A DNA stretch of 64,000 nt, taken from assembly GCF_015557635.1 (NCBI RefSeq), contig NZ_JADNOP010000004.1, positions 1 to 64,000 of the forward strand. The letters are read 5' to 3'. Below are positions 35,738-43,959 of the stretch, piece by piece. A model generated the notes under the pieces. That model saw only the letters and a program-made list of their open reading frames with translations, did no database searches and was not told where the DNA came from. The stretch comes from Fusicatenibacter saccharivorans (GTDB taxonomy: Bacteria; Bacillota; Clostridia; Lachnospirales; Lachnospiraceae). The number at the start of each line of letters is the position of its first letter. Position 1 is the stretch's first letter. The position numbers and the translations under genes are program-made.

Positions 35738-36670
35738 ATGGCAAAAAAGAAAAAAGATCTTGATCTGGCTTCCTCTTCACATTTAAATCAGATCCAGGGA
35801 TCTACAAATGCAATTTTCAATGTTATTTTTGTGATCCTTGCCCTGGCCTGCATTATCCCGGTGGTATTCATCTTCATGATCTCGATTTCTTCCGAGCATT
35901 CGATCAAGATGAATGGCTACCAGTTTATCCCGAGTGCATACTCGCTGGATTCCTACAAATTCCTTCTTCGGGAAGGACAGATGATTGTGACTGCACTTGG
36001 CGTTTCCGTTGCGGTAACGGTTATCGGTACGGTAATCGGAGTTGCCCTTACGATGCTGATGGGTTACGTTCTTTCCAGAAGCACCTACAAACTGAACGGA
36101 TTCTTCACCATGGTCGTTTTTATTCCAATGATCTTCAATGGTGGTATGATTTCTTCTTATGTAGTTAACACACAGTTCCTCAACCTGAAAAACAGTATCT
36201 GGGCGCTGATCCTTCCGCTTTGTGTTTCTTCGTTCAACGTTGTTATCTGTAAAACGTTCTTCAAGACCAACATTCCGGAATCCATCATTGAGTCGGCACA
36301 GATCGACGGAGCAACCCAGTTCCAGATTTTCGGAAAGATCGCCCTGCCGCTGTCGAAACCGCTGATGGCAACGATCGCCCTGTTCCTCACCTTCGGTTAC
36401 TGGAACGACTGGTTCCAGTCTTCCCTGTACATCAGCGATACCAAGCTGTATTCCCTGCAGGCTCTGCTGGATCACGTACAGAGAAATATTGAGATGATGG
36501 CAAACAACCCGTCTCTTGGCGTTACCACGGCACAGTACATGAACTCGATGCCAAAAGAGGGCGCCCGTATGGCGATGGCAATCATCATCATCATCCCGAT
36601 CGCATGCTGCTATCCGTTCTTCCAGAAATACTTCATTTCCGGTCTGACGGTCGGTGCGGTAAAAGGCTGA
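35738..36670 (+). CDS. ABC importer permease, LplC/MalG-type
   Basis: This 310-residue, six-helix CUT1 permease has an EAA-type loop (ESAQIDGATQFQIFGKIALP) and a C-terminus QKYFISGLTVGAVKG. AAGGAGG precedes the ATG. It forms the transport channel with the upstream permease. Between this gene and the binding protein is a small GAAGC/GCTTC hairpin at about 36702-36716. Confidence 0.93.
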   Translation: MAKKKKDLDLASSSHLNQIQGSTNAIFNVIFVILALACIIPVVFIFMISISSEHSIKMNGYQFIPSAYSLDSYKFLLREGQMIVTALGVSVAVTVIGTVIGVALTMLMGYVLSRSTYKLNGFFTMVVFIPMIFNGGMISSYVVNTQFLNLKNSIWALILPLCVSSFNVVICKTFFKTNIPESIIESAQIDGATQFQIFGKIALPLSKPLMATIALFLTFGYWNDWFQSSLYISDTKLYSLQALLDHVQRNIEMMANNPSLGVTTAQYMNSMPKEGARMAMAIIIIIPIACCYPFFQKYFISGLTVGAVKG

Positions 36671-36765
36671 TCGACCATTTACCTTTATGGATCTCATACT
36701 GAAGCAAAAGGCTTCGGTTAAGGATAATTTCAACATTCTATATTTTATATCAGGAGGATGCTACA

Positions 36766-38217
36766 ATGAAAAAGAAACAGTTTTTAGCTCTTGCACTTTC
36801 TGCTGTTATGGCCGGTGGCATGCTGGCAGGCTGCGGAAGCAGCAACGGAAGCAGCAGCTCTTCAAAGAGTGATGCAAAAGATGAAGTTGTTACACTGAAA
36901 TGGATTCAGGTTGGTAACGGAATGCCGAAGGATTATGATGAGTGGCTTGCACAGATCAACCCATATCTGGAGGAGAAAATCGGCGTTAATGTAGACATGG
37001 AAATCGTTCCGTGGGGTGACTGGGATAACAGAAGAAGCGTTATCACAAACTCCGGCGAGTATTTCGATATCCTGTTCACCGACCAGAACCGTTACTCTTC
37101 TGAGGTGAACACCGGCGCACTGATGGACATTACAGATCTGCTCAAAGACAACGCTTCCGAGCTGTATGACATGATTCCGGAAGATTACTGGAAAGCAGTA
37201 GAAGTAAATGGAAAAATCTACGGCGTACCGACCTACAAAGACAGCTCCCTTTCCGAGTACTTTGTATGGGATCAGGATATTGCAGACAAATATAACATTG
37301 ATGTAAATTCTGTAACAGATTTCAATACTCTGTACGATGCTCTGAAGACAGTAAAAGAGGGCGAAGGCGGATCTCCGTACTTCATGTCCAAAAATGGTGC
37401 AAACTTCCTGCTGAACCTGAACTACGATGATTTAAGCTCCGGACTTCCGGCAATCGGCGTTAAATACGGCGATGACAGCAAGACCGTTGTCAATCCGCTG
37501 GATGACGAAGAAATCCTTTCCAACCTGGATATCGTTCGTAAAATGTATCAGGAGGGCATCATCAACGGAGACGCTCCGACAGCAGATGATTCCAGCAAAT
37601 ACGCAATGTTCTTTGTTGCACAGGGATGGAGCGGCGCTGCAAAAACAACATGGGGTCCGAACAATGGTATCGCCAATTGTTCAGCAGTACAGTATGGCAA
37701 CACAGTCGTTTCCAACACAACTGTACGTGGTTCCATCAATGGTATTTACTCCGGATGCAAGCACCCGGACAAAGCACTTCAGCTTCTGAACCTGGTAAAT
37801 ACGGATTCCAAAGTACGTGACTGGTTCTACTATGGAGCAGAAGGAAAAGACTTCGAGTACACCGATGACAATAAGGTACACCGCCTGACCACTGACTGGG
37901 GTATGGCCGGATATACCCAGGGTACTTTCTTCAACGTAACTCAGACAGACGATGTTGACTTCAACCAGTGGGATGAAGTAGAAGAGCTGAACGAGAAAGC
38001 AACTCCGTCTGAGATGCTTGGATTCAACCTGGATACCTCCAACATCGAAACAGAGCTTGCAAACTGCCGTGCCGTATATGAAAAATACTATTCTGAGTTA
38101 TTCACCGGCGCACAGGATCCAAGAGAGCTTGTAAAAACCATCGATGCTGAGCTTGAGACAGCAGGCTGGGAGACCATCCGCGAGGAAGCTCAGAAACAGA
38201 TTGACGCACAGAAATAA
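36766..38217 (+). CDS. Mannoside-binding lipoprotein (CUT1-type)
   Basis: This 483-residue protein has a lipoprotein signal peptide with lipobox MLAGC, so Cys23 is the predicted lipid-modified residue, followed by a Ser-rich linker. The mature part is a family 1 solute-binding protein. AGGAGG precedes the start. The ligand is inferred from the neighbours GH38 and GH125 to be alpha-mannose oligosaccharides, for example trimmed N-glycan or yeast mannan pieces. Confidence 0.9.
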   Translation: MKKKQFLALALSAVMAGGMLAGCGSSNGSSSSSKSDAKDEVVTLKWIQVGNGMPKDYDEWLAQINPYLEEKIGVNVDMEIVPWGDWDNRRSVITNSGEYFDILFTDQNRYSSEVNTGALMDITDLLKDNASELYDMIPEDYWKAVEVNGKIYGVPTYKDSSLSEYFVWDQDIADKYNIDVNSVTDFNTLYDALKTVKEGEGGSPYFMSKNGANFLLNLNYDDLSSGLPAIGVKYGDDSKTVVNPLDDEEILSNLDIVRKMYQEGIINGDAPTADDSSKYAMFFVAQGWSGAAKTTWGPNNGIANCSAVQYGNTVVSNTTVRGSINGIYSGCKHPDKALQLLNLVNTDSKVRDWFYYGAEGKDFEYTDDNKVHRLTTDWGMAGYTQGTFFNVTQTDDVDFNQWDEVEELNEKATPSEMLGFNLDTSNIETELANCRAVYEKYYSELFTGAQDPRELVKTIDAELETAGWETIREEAQKQIDAQK

Positions 38218-38245
38218 GTTTGATACATTAACTTTATAAGAACTA

Positions 38246-38281
38246 CAACAGGGCATTTTCGATTACGGAGATGCCCTGTTG
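38246..38281 (+). other. Stem-loop between binding protein and GH125 genes
   Basis: CAACAGGGCAT pairs perfectly with ATGCCCTGTTG over a 14-nt loop. No T run follows. It probably protects the upstream mRNA end or attenuates read-through into the GH125 gene. Confidence 0.55.
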
Positions 38282-38327
38282 CAGGATAACGGGAAATGAA
38301 AAAATTGAGCGAAAGGATGAAAAAAGA

Positions 38328-39617
38328 ATGAAAGAGACATTACCAAAGTCCGTTCAGGAGCTGATTTTAAGCCTGAGAGAAAAACTGAAAGACGAGCCGG
38401 AAATCGTTGATATGTTTGAGCGATGCTACTCCAATACCCTCGACACAACCGTAAAGAAAATGGAGGACGGCAGCACCTACGTCATCACCGGAGATATCCC
38501 GGCAATGTGGCTGCGTGACTCGGTAGCACAGCTGCGCCCGTACCTTGTTCCGGCGCAGAACGACCCGGAGCTGGCTGACCTGATCGCAGGCCTCATCCGC
38601 CGCCAGTTTATGTGCATCAACATCGATCCATACGCAAACGCATTCAACGAAGGACCGAACGGCAACTGCTGGGAGAAGGACGAGACCGATATGGGACCGT
38701 GGATCTGGGAGAGAAAGTATGAGATCGATTCTCTCTGCTATCCGCTGCAGTTCTCCTATCTGTTCTGGAAGAACACCGGAAGAACGGATCAGTTTGACGA
38801 GGTTTTCTGGGAAGGTGTTGACAAAATCCTGACTGTATTTGAGACTGAAATGAACCACGAGGAGAAATCCCCGTACAGCTTCATCCGTAAAAACTGCTCC
38901 TACACCGATACGCTTTCCCGCGATGGAAAAGGTGCGCAGGTAAAATCCGGCATCGGCCTGATCTGGTCCGGCTTCCGTCCAAGCGATGATTCCTGCCGTT
39001 ACGGTTATCTGATTCCGTCCAACATGTTTGCGGTTGTCGTTCTGAATTATCTGAAGGAGATCGCAGATTTCGTCGGCGGAAAAGAGGAAATTGCGAAGAA
39101 AGCAGAAGAGATGGCAAAGACCGTAAAACAGGCCATTGAGACTTACGGTACCACCCATATCTGGGGACTTGGCGATGTTTATGCTTACGAGGTAGACGGC
39201 TTTGGCCAGTATAATCTGATGGACGATGCCAATGTACCGAGTCTTCTGGCTATGAGCTATCTCGGCTACGAGCCGGAAAGCCAGGAAGTGGCTGACAACA
39301 CAAGAAAGCTGATCTTAAGCGAGGCAAACCCGTTCTATTATGCAGGAACGAAGCTTTCCGGTATCGGAAGCCCGCACACACCGGTTCGCTACGTATGGCA
39401 CATCTCCAAAGCCATCGAGGGACTGACCGCACCGACAAAGGAGGAGAAACATCAGATGATCCACGAACTGATGGCAACCGACGGGGGTACAGGACTGATG
39501 CACGAGGGTGTTTTCGTAGATGATCCGACCGTTTACACCAGAGAGTGGTTCTCCTGGGCGAATGCGATGTTCTGCGAGCTGGTGATGCAGTATTGCGGGT
39601 ATGAGATTAAGAAATAA
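38328..39617 (+). CDS. GH125 exo-alpha-1,6-mannosidase
   Basis: This 429-residue enzyme is a member of glycoside hydrolase family 125 (formerly DUF1237), which releases single mannose units from alpha-1,6 linkages. The family hallmark [19 protein letters not shown] lies at about residues 55-73. [16 protein letters not shown]-like and GIGSPHTP segments follow, and the C-terminus is [12 protein letters not shown]. No signal peptide is seen, so it works in the cytosol with GH38. The start at 38328 is preferred over in-frame starts upstream that overlap the hairpin. Confidence 0.93.
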   Translation: MKETLPKSVQELILSLREKLKDEPEIVDMFERCYSNTLDTTVKKMEDGSTYVITGDIPAMWLRDSVAQLRPYLVPAQNDPELADLIAGLIRRQFMCINIDPYANAFNEGPNGNCWEKDETDMGPWIWERKYEIDSLCYPLQFSYLFWKNTGRTDQFDEVFWEGVDKILTVFETEMNHEEKSPYSFIRKNCSYTDTLSRDGKGAQVKSGIGLIWSGFRPSDDSCRYGYLIPSNMFAVVVLNYLKEIADFVGGKEEIAKKAEEMAKTVKQAIETYGTTHIWGLGDVYAYEVDGFGQYNLMDDANVPSLLAMSYLGYEPESQEVADNTRKLILSEANPFYYAGTKLSGIGSPHTPVRYVWHISKAIEGLTAPTKEEKHQMIHELMATDGGTGLMHEGVFVDDPTVYTREWFSWANAMFCELVMQYCGYEIKK

Positions 39618-39642
39618 ACAAAAAGAAAAACGAAAAAGATAG

Positions 39643-39681
39643 AAAAGAGGAGGCTGTGGTCGCTGCACAGCCTCCTCTTTT
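39643..39681 (+). terminator. Intrinsic terminator of mannoside block B
   Basis: A perfect 16-bp stem (AAAAGAGGAGGCTGTG with CACAGCCTCCTCTTTT) closes a 7-nt loop. It ends the operon after the GH125 gene. Confidence 0.9.
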
Positions 39682-39696
39682 CGTCTACACCAAAGA

Positions 39697-39757
39697 AAAC
39701 TGTCAGTAACAGTTTCCCTGAAAGGAGGGACAGCAGTGGGGAGAATACTGCTGTCCC
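39697..39757. other. Intergenic region with two strong hairpins
   Basis: AAACTGT/ACAGTTT (39697-39715) is followed by a perfect 11-bp stem GGGACAGCAGT/ACTGCTGTCCC (39727-39757). Neither has a T run. Two further short pairings (CCCTG/CAGGG, TCCCT/AGGGA) could form a multi-branch fold. No gene was found in the 39618-40010 gap. It may be a small RNA or a remnant; this is unproven. Confidence 0.35.
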
Positions 39758-40010
39758 AGGGGAACATGGGATTTTCATTTTGATTCATTTCTCTGCACAC
39801 GGGGTATTATACACAGTTTTTTTGTGATATGTAAAAGATATAATTGATATGAAAGATATAATAAATTGGCATGACGAAGAAATGTAAAAGAATCTGAGCA
39901 TCAGAAAATCTTAGGAAATTTATTGGGATTTCTTTGGAAAAGAAGAAGCGGAATCCTAAGAATGTTTTGGTAGAATCCTCTTATCAAGTGAAGATGAGAG
40001 AGGAAAGAAC

Positions 40011-40529
40011 ATGACCTGGAAAAACGAGAAAAAATCAAAAGCATTACTTGTGGTATTCGGCATTTACCTGGCGCTGCTTGCCTGGTGCATTTTATTCAAA
40101 TTCGCCTTGCGCCCGGAAGAAATTCCGCACCTGCGGGGGATTAATCTGATTCCATATGCGGCGTCGGTTGTGGTGAACGGGAAAGTGCAGATTAGTGAAA
40201 TTATCGAAAATATGCTGGTCTTTCTGCCGTTCGGCCTCTGCATCTCAGCCTTCTATCCGGACAGCGAAATCCAGAACCGCATTCTCCTTGCATCGGGACT
40301 GAGCCTGTTTTTTGAGGTGACGCAGTATATTTTTGCGATCGGCGCGAGTGATATTACGGATGTGATCGATAATACGCTTGGCGCGGTGATCGGAATTCTA
40401 TTGTATCTGGGGATGAAAAAAATCTGGAAAGAGAAGACGGGAAAGATCATTACCATTCTGGGAGCGGTGCTGGAAGTGCTGTTTCTGGCGTTATTGTTTT
40501 TTACGTTTGCGGCGAATAGGATGTTTTAA
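40011..40529 (+). CDS. VanZ-family membrane protein
   Basis: This 172-residue protein has four to five hydrophobic helices. It has VanZ-like features: the segment NMLVFLPFGLCIS, and EVTQYIFAIGASDITDVIDNTLG with the acidic residues typical of the family. VanZ confers low teicoplanin resistance in enterococci, but most family members have no proven role. GAGAGGAAAG precedes the ATG. It appears to be monocistronic. Confidence 0.85.
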   Translation: MTWKNEKKSKALLVVFGIYLALLAWCILFKFALRPEEIPHLRGINLIPYAASVVVNGKVQISEIIENMLVFLPFGLCISAFYPDSEIQNRILLASGLSLFFEVTQYIFAIGASDITDVIDNTLGAVIGILLYLGMKKIWKEKTGKIITILGAVLEVLFLALLFFTFAANRMF

Positions 40530-40531
40530 GA

Positions 40532-40560
40532 TTGGAATTCAGGAAAGGATAGTGTATAAT
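40532..40560 (+). promoter_or_regulatory. SigA-type promoter for the AAA/nuclease-like gene
   Basis: TTGGAA and TATAAT are separated by 17 bp, 36 bases before the ATG at 40597. Confidence 0.65.
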
Positions 40561-40596
40561 CGAGAAAAGGACAAATTCCGAAAGCAGGTGTGATGG

Positions 40597-42291
40597 ATGG
40601 AAAAAGTAATCAGTATAGGAAAACAGAATTTTGCATCCTTAAGGGAAAACCATTATTTCTTTGTGGATAAATCTCACTTCATCAAGGACTGGTGGGAAAA
40701 CGGAGATGAAATCACCTTGATCACCCGCCCCCGCCGCTTTGGCAAGACACTGAATATGAGTATGCTGGACTGCTTTTTCTCTAATAAATATGCCGCCCGG
40801 GGCGATCTGTTTGAAGGACTTGGCGTTTGGAAAGAAGAAAAATATCGGGAACTGCAGGGAAAGTATCCGGTGATCTTTTTGAGTTTTGCAGCCGTGAAAG
40901 CAGATCAGCTTTCGGAAGCAAAAATTCAGATCAAACAGCAGATTGCGAGAGTGTATGAAGAAAACCGTTATCTTCTGGATGGGGATCTGCTGAGCGGAAA
41001 TGAGAAGAAAGCATACAACGAGGTCAATCTGCATATGGGTGATGCGGAGGCCGCAGCGGCACTCAATAATATGAGTATGTATCTGGCGCGGTATTACGGC
41101 AGAAGAGTGATTATTCTGTTGGATGAGTACGACACGCCGATGCAGGAAGCGTATGTCCATGGCTACTGGGCGGAATTTACAACGTTTGTGCGGAGTCTGT
41201 TTAATGCGACGTTTAAAACGAATCCTTATCTGGAACGTGCGATGATGACCGGAATCACGAGGGTTTCGAAAGAAAGTATTTTTTCTGACTTAAATAATCT
41301 GCGTGTGGTGACGACGACATCGGATCTGTATGCGGACTGTTTTGGATTTACCGAAAAGGAAGTTTTTGCATCTCTGGACGAGTTCGGAATGGGAGACAAA
41401 AAGGATGTTGTGAAGCAGTGGTATGATGGATTTATCTTCGGCGGACACCGCGATATCTACAATCCATGGTCGATTACCAATTATTTAAAAGAAAAGAAAT
41501 TGCGCCCGTACTGGGCAGATACGAGTTCGAACGGTCTGGTGGGAAAGCTGATCCGCACCGCCTCGCCGGAAATCAAAGAGTATATGGAAGATCTACTGAA
41601 CGGACAGGCAGTCACGGTGAACTTTGATGAGCAGATGGTGTTTGAACAGCTGGATTACAATGAAAATGTAATCTGGAGTCTGCTGCTCGCGAGCGGTTAT
41701 CTGAAAGCGGAAGAGGTGGAGTATCGCGGAATTACTTTGAAGCCGTGGTATCAGCTCCGTATCACCAATCTGGAAACGGTGAGCATGTTTGATGATATGT
41801 TCAGCGGATGGTTTGAAGCATCGGAAGCTGGGTACAGCAGCTTTGTGAAAGCACTGATGCAGGGCGATCTGGAAGCGATGAATTATTATATGAATAAAGT
41901 GTCCCTTGCGACCTTCAGCCATTTTGATGTCGGCGGGGAAACAAATGAAAGCCTGGAGCCGGAACGATTCTATCATGGCTTCGTCCTGGGACTGATGGCA
42001 GAACGCGCAGAGTGTTATCAGATCCGGTCGAATCGGGAAAGTGGATTTGGACGGTATGATGTGATGATGATTCCGAAGAATAGAGAAAAAGATCCGGCGA
42101 TTATTATTGAATTTAAAGTCTGCAGCCGGGTAAAAAAGGAGACACTGGAAGATGCGGTGCAGGAGGCTTTAAAACAGATCGTGGATAAAAAATACGACGC
42201 AGAACTGGTGGCCCTTGGCGTGCCGCAGGAAAGGATCCGGCATTATGGGTTTGCATTTGCGGGGAAGAATGTGTTGATTGGAGCAGAATGA
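40597..42291 (+). CDS. AAA-ATPase-like and PD-(D/E)XK nuclease-like protein
   Basis: This 564-residue protein joins an N-terminal AAA-ATPase-like domain (PF09820 type) to a C-terminal DUF1703/PDDEXK_9-type domain. TRPRRFGKTLNMSML (about 43-57) is the Walker A-like loop and VIILLDEYDTPMQEAY the Walker B-like segment. The C-terminal domain has RYDVMMIP and AIIIEFKV, matching the D...ExK pattern of PD-(D/E)XK nucleases. The family is very abundant in gut Firmicutes and Bacteroidetes and its function is unknown. It stands alone between its own promoter and terminator. Confidence 0.85.
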   Translation: MEKVISIGKQNFASLRENHYFFVDKSHFIKDWWENGDEITLITRPRRFGKTLNMSMLDCFFSNKYAARGDLFEGLGVWKEEKYRELQGKYPVIFLSFAAVKADQLSEAKIQIKQQIARVYEENRYLLDGDLLSGNEKKAYNEVNLHMGDAEAAAALNNMSMYLARYYGRRVIILLDEYDTPMQEAYVHGYWAEFTTFVRSLFNATFKTNPYLERAMMTGITRVSKESIFSDLNNLRVVTTTSDLYADCFGFTEKEVFASLDEFGMGDKKDVVKQWYDGFIFGGHRDIYNPWSITNYLKEKKLRPYWADTSSNGLVGKLIRTASPEIKEYMEDLLNGQAVTVNFDEQMVFEQLDYNENVIWSLLLASGYLKAEEVEYRGITLKPWYQLRITNLETVSMFDDMFSGWFEASEAGYSSFVKALMQGDLEAMNYYMNKVSLATFSHFDVGGETNESLEPERFYHGFVLGLMAERAECYQIRSNRESGFGRYDVMMIPKNREKDPAIIIEFKVCSRVKKETLEDAVQEALKQIVDKKYDAELVALGVPQERIRHYGFAFAGKNVLIGAE

Positions 42292-42292
42292 G

Positions 42293-42325
42293 AGAAACGG
42301 GTGATGAAGGTCATCCGTTTCTTTT
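42293..42325 (+). terminator. Intrinsic terminator
   Basis: AGAAACGG pairs with CCGTTTCT, and TTT follows. It lies two bases after the stop codon of the preceding gene. Confidence 0.6.
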
Positions 42326-42345
42326 GGCGTAAAATGGTATTCCTA

Positions 42346-42374
42346 TTGACTCACTATGATATAGATAGTATGAT
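42346..42374 (+). promoter_or_regulatory. SigA-type promoter for azlC
   Basis: TTGACT and TATGAT are separated by 17 bp, 45 bases before the azlC ATG. Confidence 0.65.
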
Positions 42375-42419
42375 AAATTTAATTTTTAAAATTTATTTTT
42401 ACGTGAGGATATTTTATCT

Positions 42420-42998
42420 ATGAAACGATTTTCTTCCACTACCTTAAAAACTGCTTTCGTAAAATCCATCCCGATTTTCTGCAGCTACGTTTTCGTCAGC
42501 ATGGCCTACGGCATGATGATGGCATCCGCCGGCTTTCCCTGGTATGATTCACTGCTGGTAAGTCTGACGGTCTATACGGGCGCGTTCCAGTTCGTTCTGA
42601 TTACGTTTCTTTCTAGCGGCGCTTCCCTCATCACCATTGCGCTCACTGCACTTCTGATGAACAGCCGCCAGAGTTTTTACAGCATTACCTTCCTGAAGGA
42701 ATTCAAACAGATGGGGCGCCGCAAGCTGTACATGATTCACACGATGACCGATGAGACATACGCCGTAAACTGTACCTTAGATCTTCCGAAAAAAGAAAAA
42801 GAGGACACCATGTTCCTCGTCGCTCTGTTCAGCCGCTGCTATTGGATAGTTGGTTCGGTTCTCGGCGGCATTTTAGGCCAGATCATTCCATTTGACCTGA
42901 CGGGCCTTGATTTCTGTATGACAGCCCTGTTTTTCGTTATTTTCATTGACCAATGGGAAAAAGCAGAGAAGCACACGCTGGCGCTGTCTCCGCTCTGA
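42420..42998 (+). CDS. azlC: AzlC-type amino-acid exporter subunit, C-terminally shortened
   Basis: This 192-residue membrane protein matches AzlC, the large subunit of branched-chain amino-acid exporters. SMAYGMMMASAGFPWYDSLL and the MNSRQSFYSITFLKEF segment are typical. Family members usually have about 230-250 residues. This one stops after FFVIFIDQWEKAEKHTLALSPL, where the family continues with another hydrophobic stretch. The stop lies 46 bases inside azlD in a different frame. A deletion joining the ends of the two genes is a likely explanation. Function may be impaired. Confidence 0.75.
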   Translation: MKRFSSTTLKTAFVKSIPIFCSYVFVSMAYGMMMASAGFPWYDSLLVSLTVYTGAFQFVLITFLSSGASLITIALTALLMNSRQSFYSITFLKEFKQMGRRKLYMIHTMTDETYAVNCTLDLPKKEKEDTMFLVALFSRCYWIVGSVLGGILGQIIPFDLTGLDFCMTALFFVIFIDQWEKAEKHTLALSPL

Positions 42999-43276
42999 TC
43001 ACCTTCGGACTCCGTGCACTCCCGTTTCTTGCAGTTTCCGGCAGCCGTAAAATGCCCGCATCACTCGAACGACTCGGCCGGGCACTGCCGTCTGCCATCA
43101 TGGCGGTACTGATCATTTACTGTATGAAAGATATTCCCACCGGCGGTATCTCTGCCGCAGTACCGAAACTGCTCGCAGCAGCGGTCGTTTTTATCACCTA
43201 CAAATGGAAACACCAGACCCTCGTCTCCATCCTTCTTGGAACCATTTCGTATATGATGCTTCTGCGTCTCTTTTAA
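42953..43276 (+). CDS. azlD: AzlD-type small subunit, altered N-terminus
   Basis: This 107-residue frame contains the AzlD core RALPFLAVSGSRKMPASLERLG, RALPSAIMAVLIIYCMKDI and a hydrophobic C-terminus. The first 16 residues (MGKSREAHAGAVSAL) are polar, unlike the hydrophobic start usual in the family. They are read from the alternate frame of the azlC end, and no ribosome-binding site precedes the ATG at 42953. The real start is uncertain. It may be reached only by coupling to azlC, or the gene may be damaged. Confidence 0.6.
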   Translation: MGKSREAHAGAVSALITFGLRALPFLAVSGSRKMPASLERLGRALPSAIMAVLIIYCMKDIPTGGISAAVPKLLAAAVVFITYKWKHQTLVSILLGTISYMMLLRLF

Positions 43277-43280
43277 AAAG

Positions 43281-43329
43281 AAACGGTGCAGTTCTGAATT
43301 CATGGCAGAAATTCAGAACTGCACCGTTT
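43281..43329. terminator. Strong bidirectional terminator
   Basis: A perfect 20-bp stem (AAACGGTGCAGTTCTGAATT with its complement) closes a 9-nt loop, with A-rich and T-rich flanks. It serves azlD on the plus strand and the phosphoribosyltransferase gene on the minus strand. Confidence 0.9.
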
Positions 43330-43363
43330 TTCTATTCTCTATATGCATTAGAAGGATTGGCAA

Positions 43364-43933
43364 TTATTCGATGACTTCGTACTCTCCGTCGCCCGTCTTT
43401 TTGAATAACGGAAGCTTCTGCAGAAATACAATATCTTTTCGATCAGCAGCATCGCCCTCAGCAAGGATCGCTGCTTTTTTTACAACCTCTGCACTGGCAT
43501 TCGCCATCAGGCATTCCAGTGCGTGCAGGGACTCGCCGGTGGAAATGACATCATCCAGCAGGCAGACACGTTTGCCGCGGATTTTATCTGCGTCTTTTCC
43601 ATCCAGATAAAGATGCTGCTCACCCGCTGTTGTAATCGAATGAACGGATGCGGAAACCACATCTTTCATGTAGGATTTTGTGCTTTTTCGTGCAACGATA
43701 AATTCTTTATGGCCCAGCTCTTTGCTTACTTCATACGCTAGGGCAATACCTTTCGCTTCTGCGGTGACAATGGCATCGACTTCTCCGATTTTTGCGGCCA
43801 GCTCCGGCGCACATGCACTTACCAGCTCGGTGTCACCAAGGACAACAAAGCTTGCAAACGCCATCTCCTCACTGATCGGGATAAATGGAAGTGTTCTTTT
43901 CACTCCGCAGAGCTCCATGCTGTATTCTTTCAT
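43364..43933 (-). CDS. Purine phosphoribosyltransferase
   Basis: This 189-residue type I PRTase has the PRPP loop VCLLDDVISTGES (about 127-139) and an AEAKGIALAYEVSKELG segment that recalls adenine and xanthine PRTases. It converts a purine base and PRPP to the nucleotide. It lies 26 bases downstream of a nucleobase permease gene on the same strand, which supports a salvage role. The base used, adenine or xanthine, cannot be fixed from the sequence. Confidence 0.87.
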   Translation of the reverse strand: MKEYSMELCGVKRTLPFIPISEEMAFASFVVLGDTELVSACAPELAAKIGEVDAIVTAEAKGIALAYEVSKELGHKEFIVARKSTKSYMKDVVSASVHSITTAGEQHLYLDGKDADKIRGKRVCLLDDVISTGESLHALECLMANASAEVVKKAAILAEGDAADRKDIVFLQKLPLFKKTGDGEYEVIE

Positions 43934-43959
43934 ACGATTTTCCTCTTATGTTACTGAAT

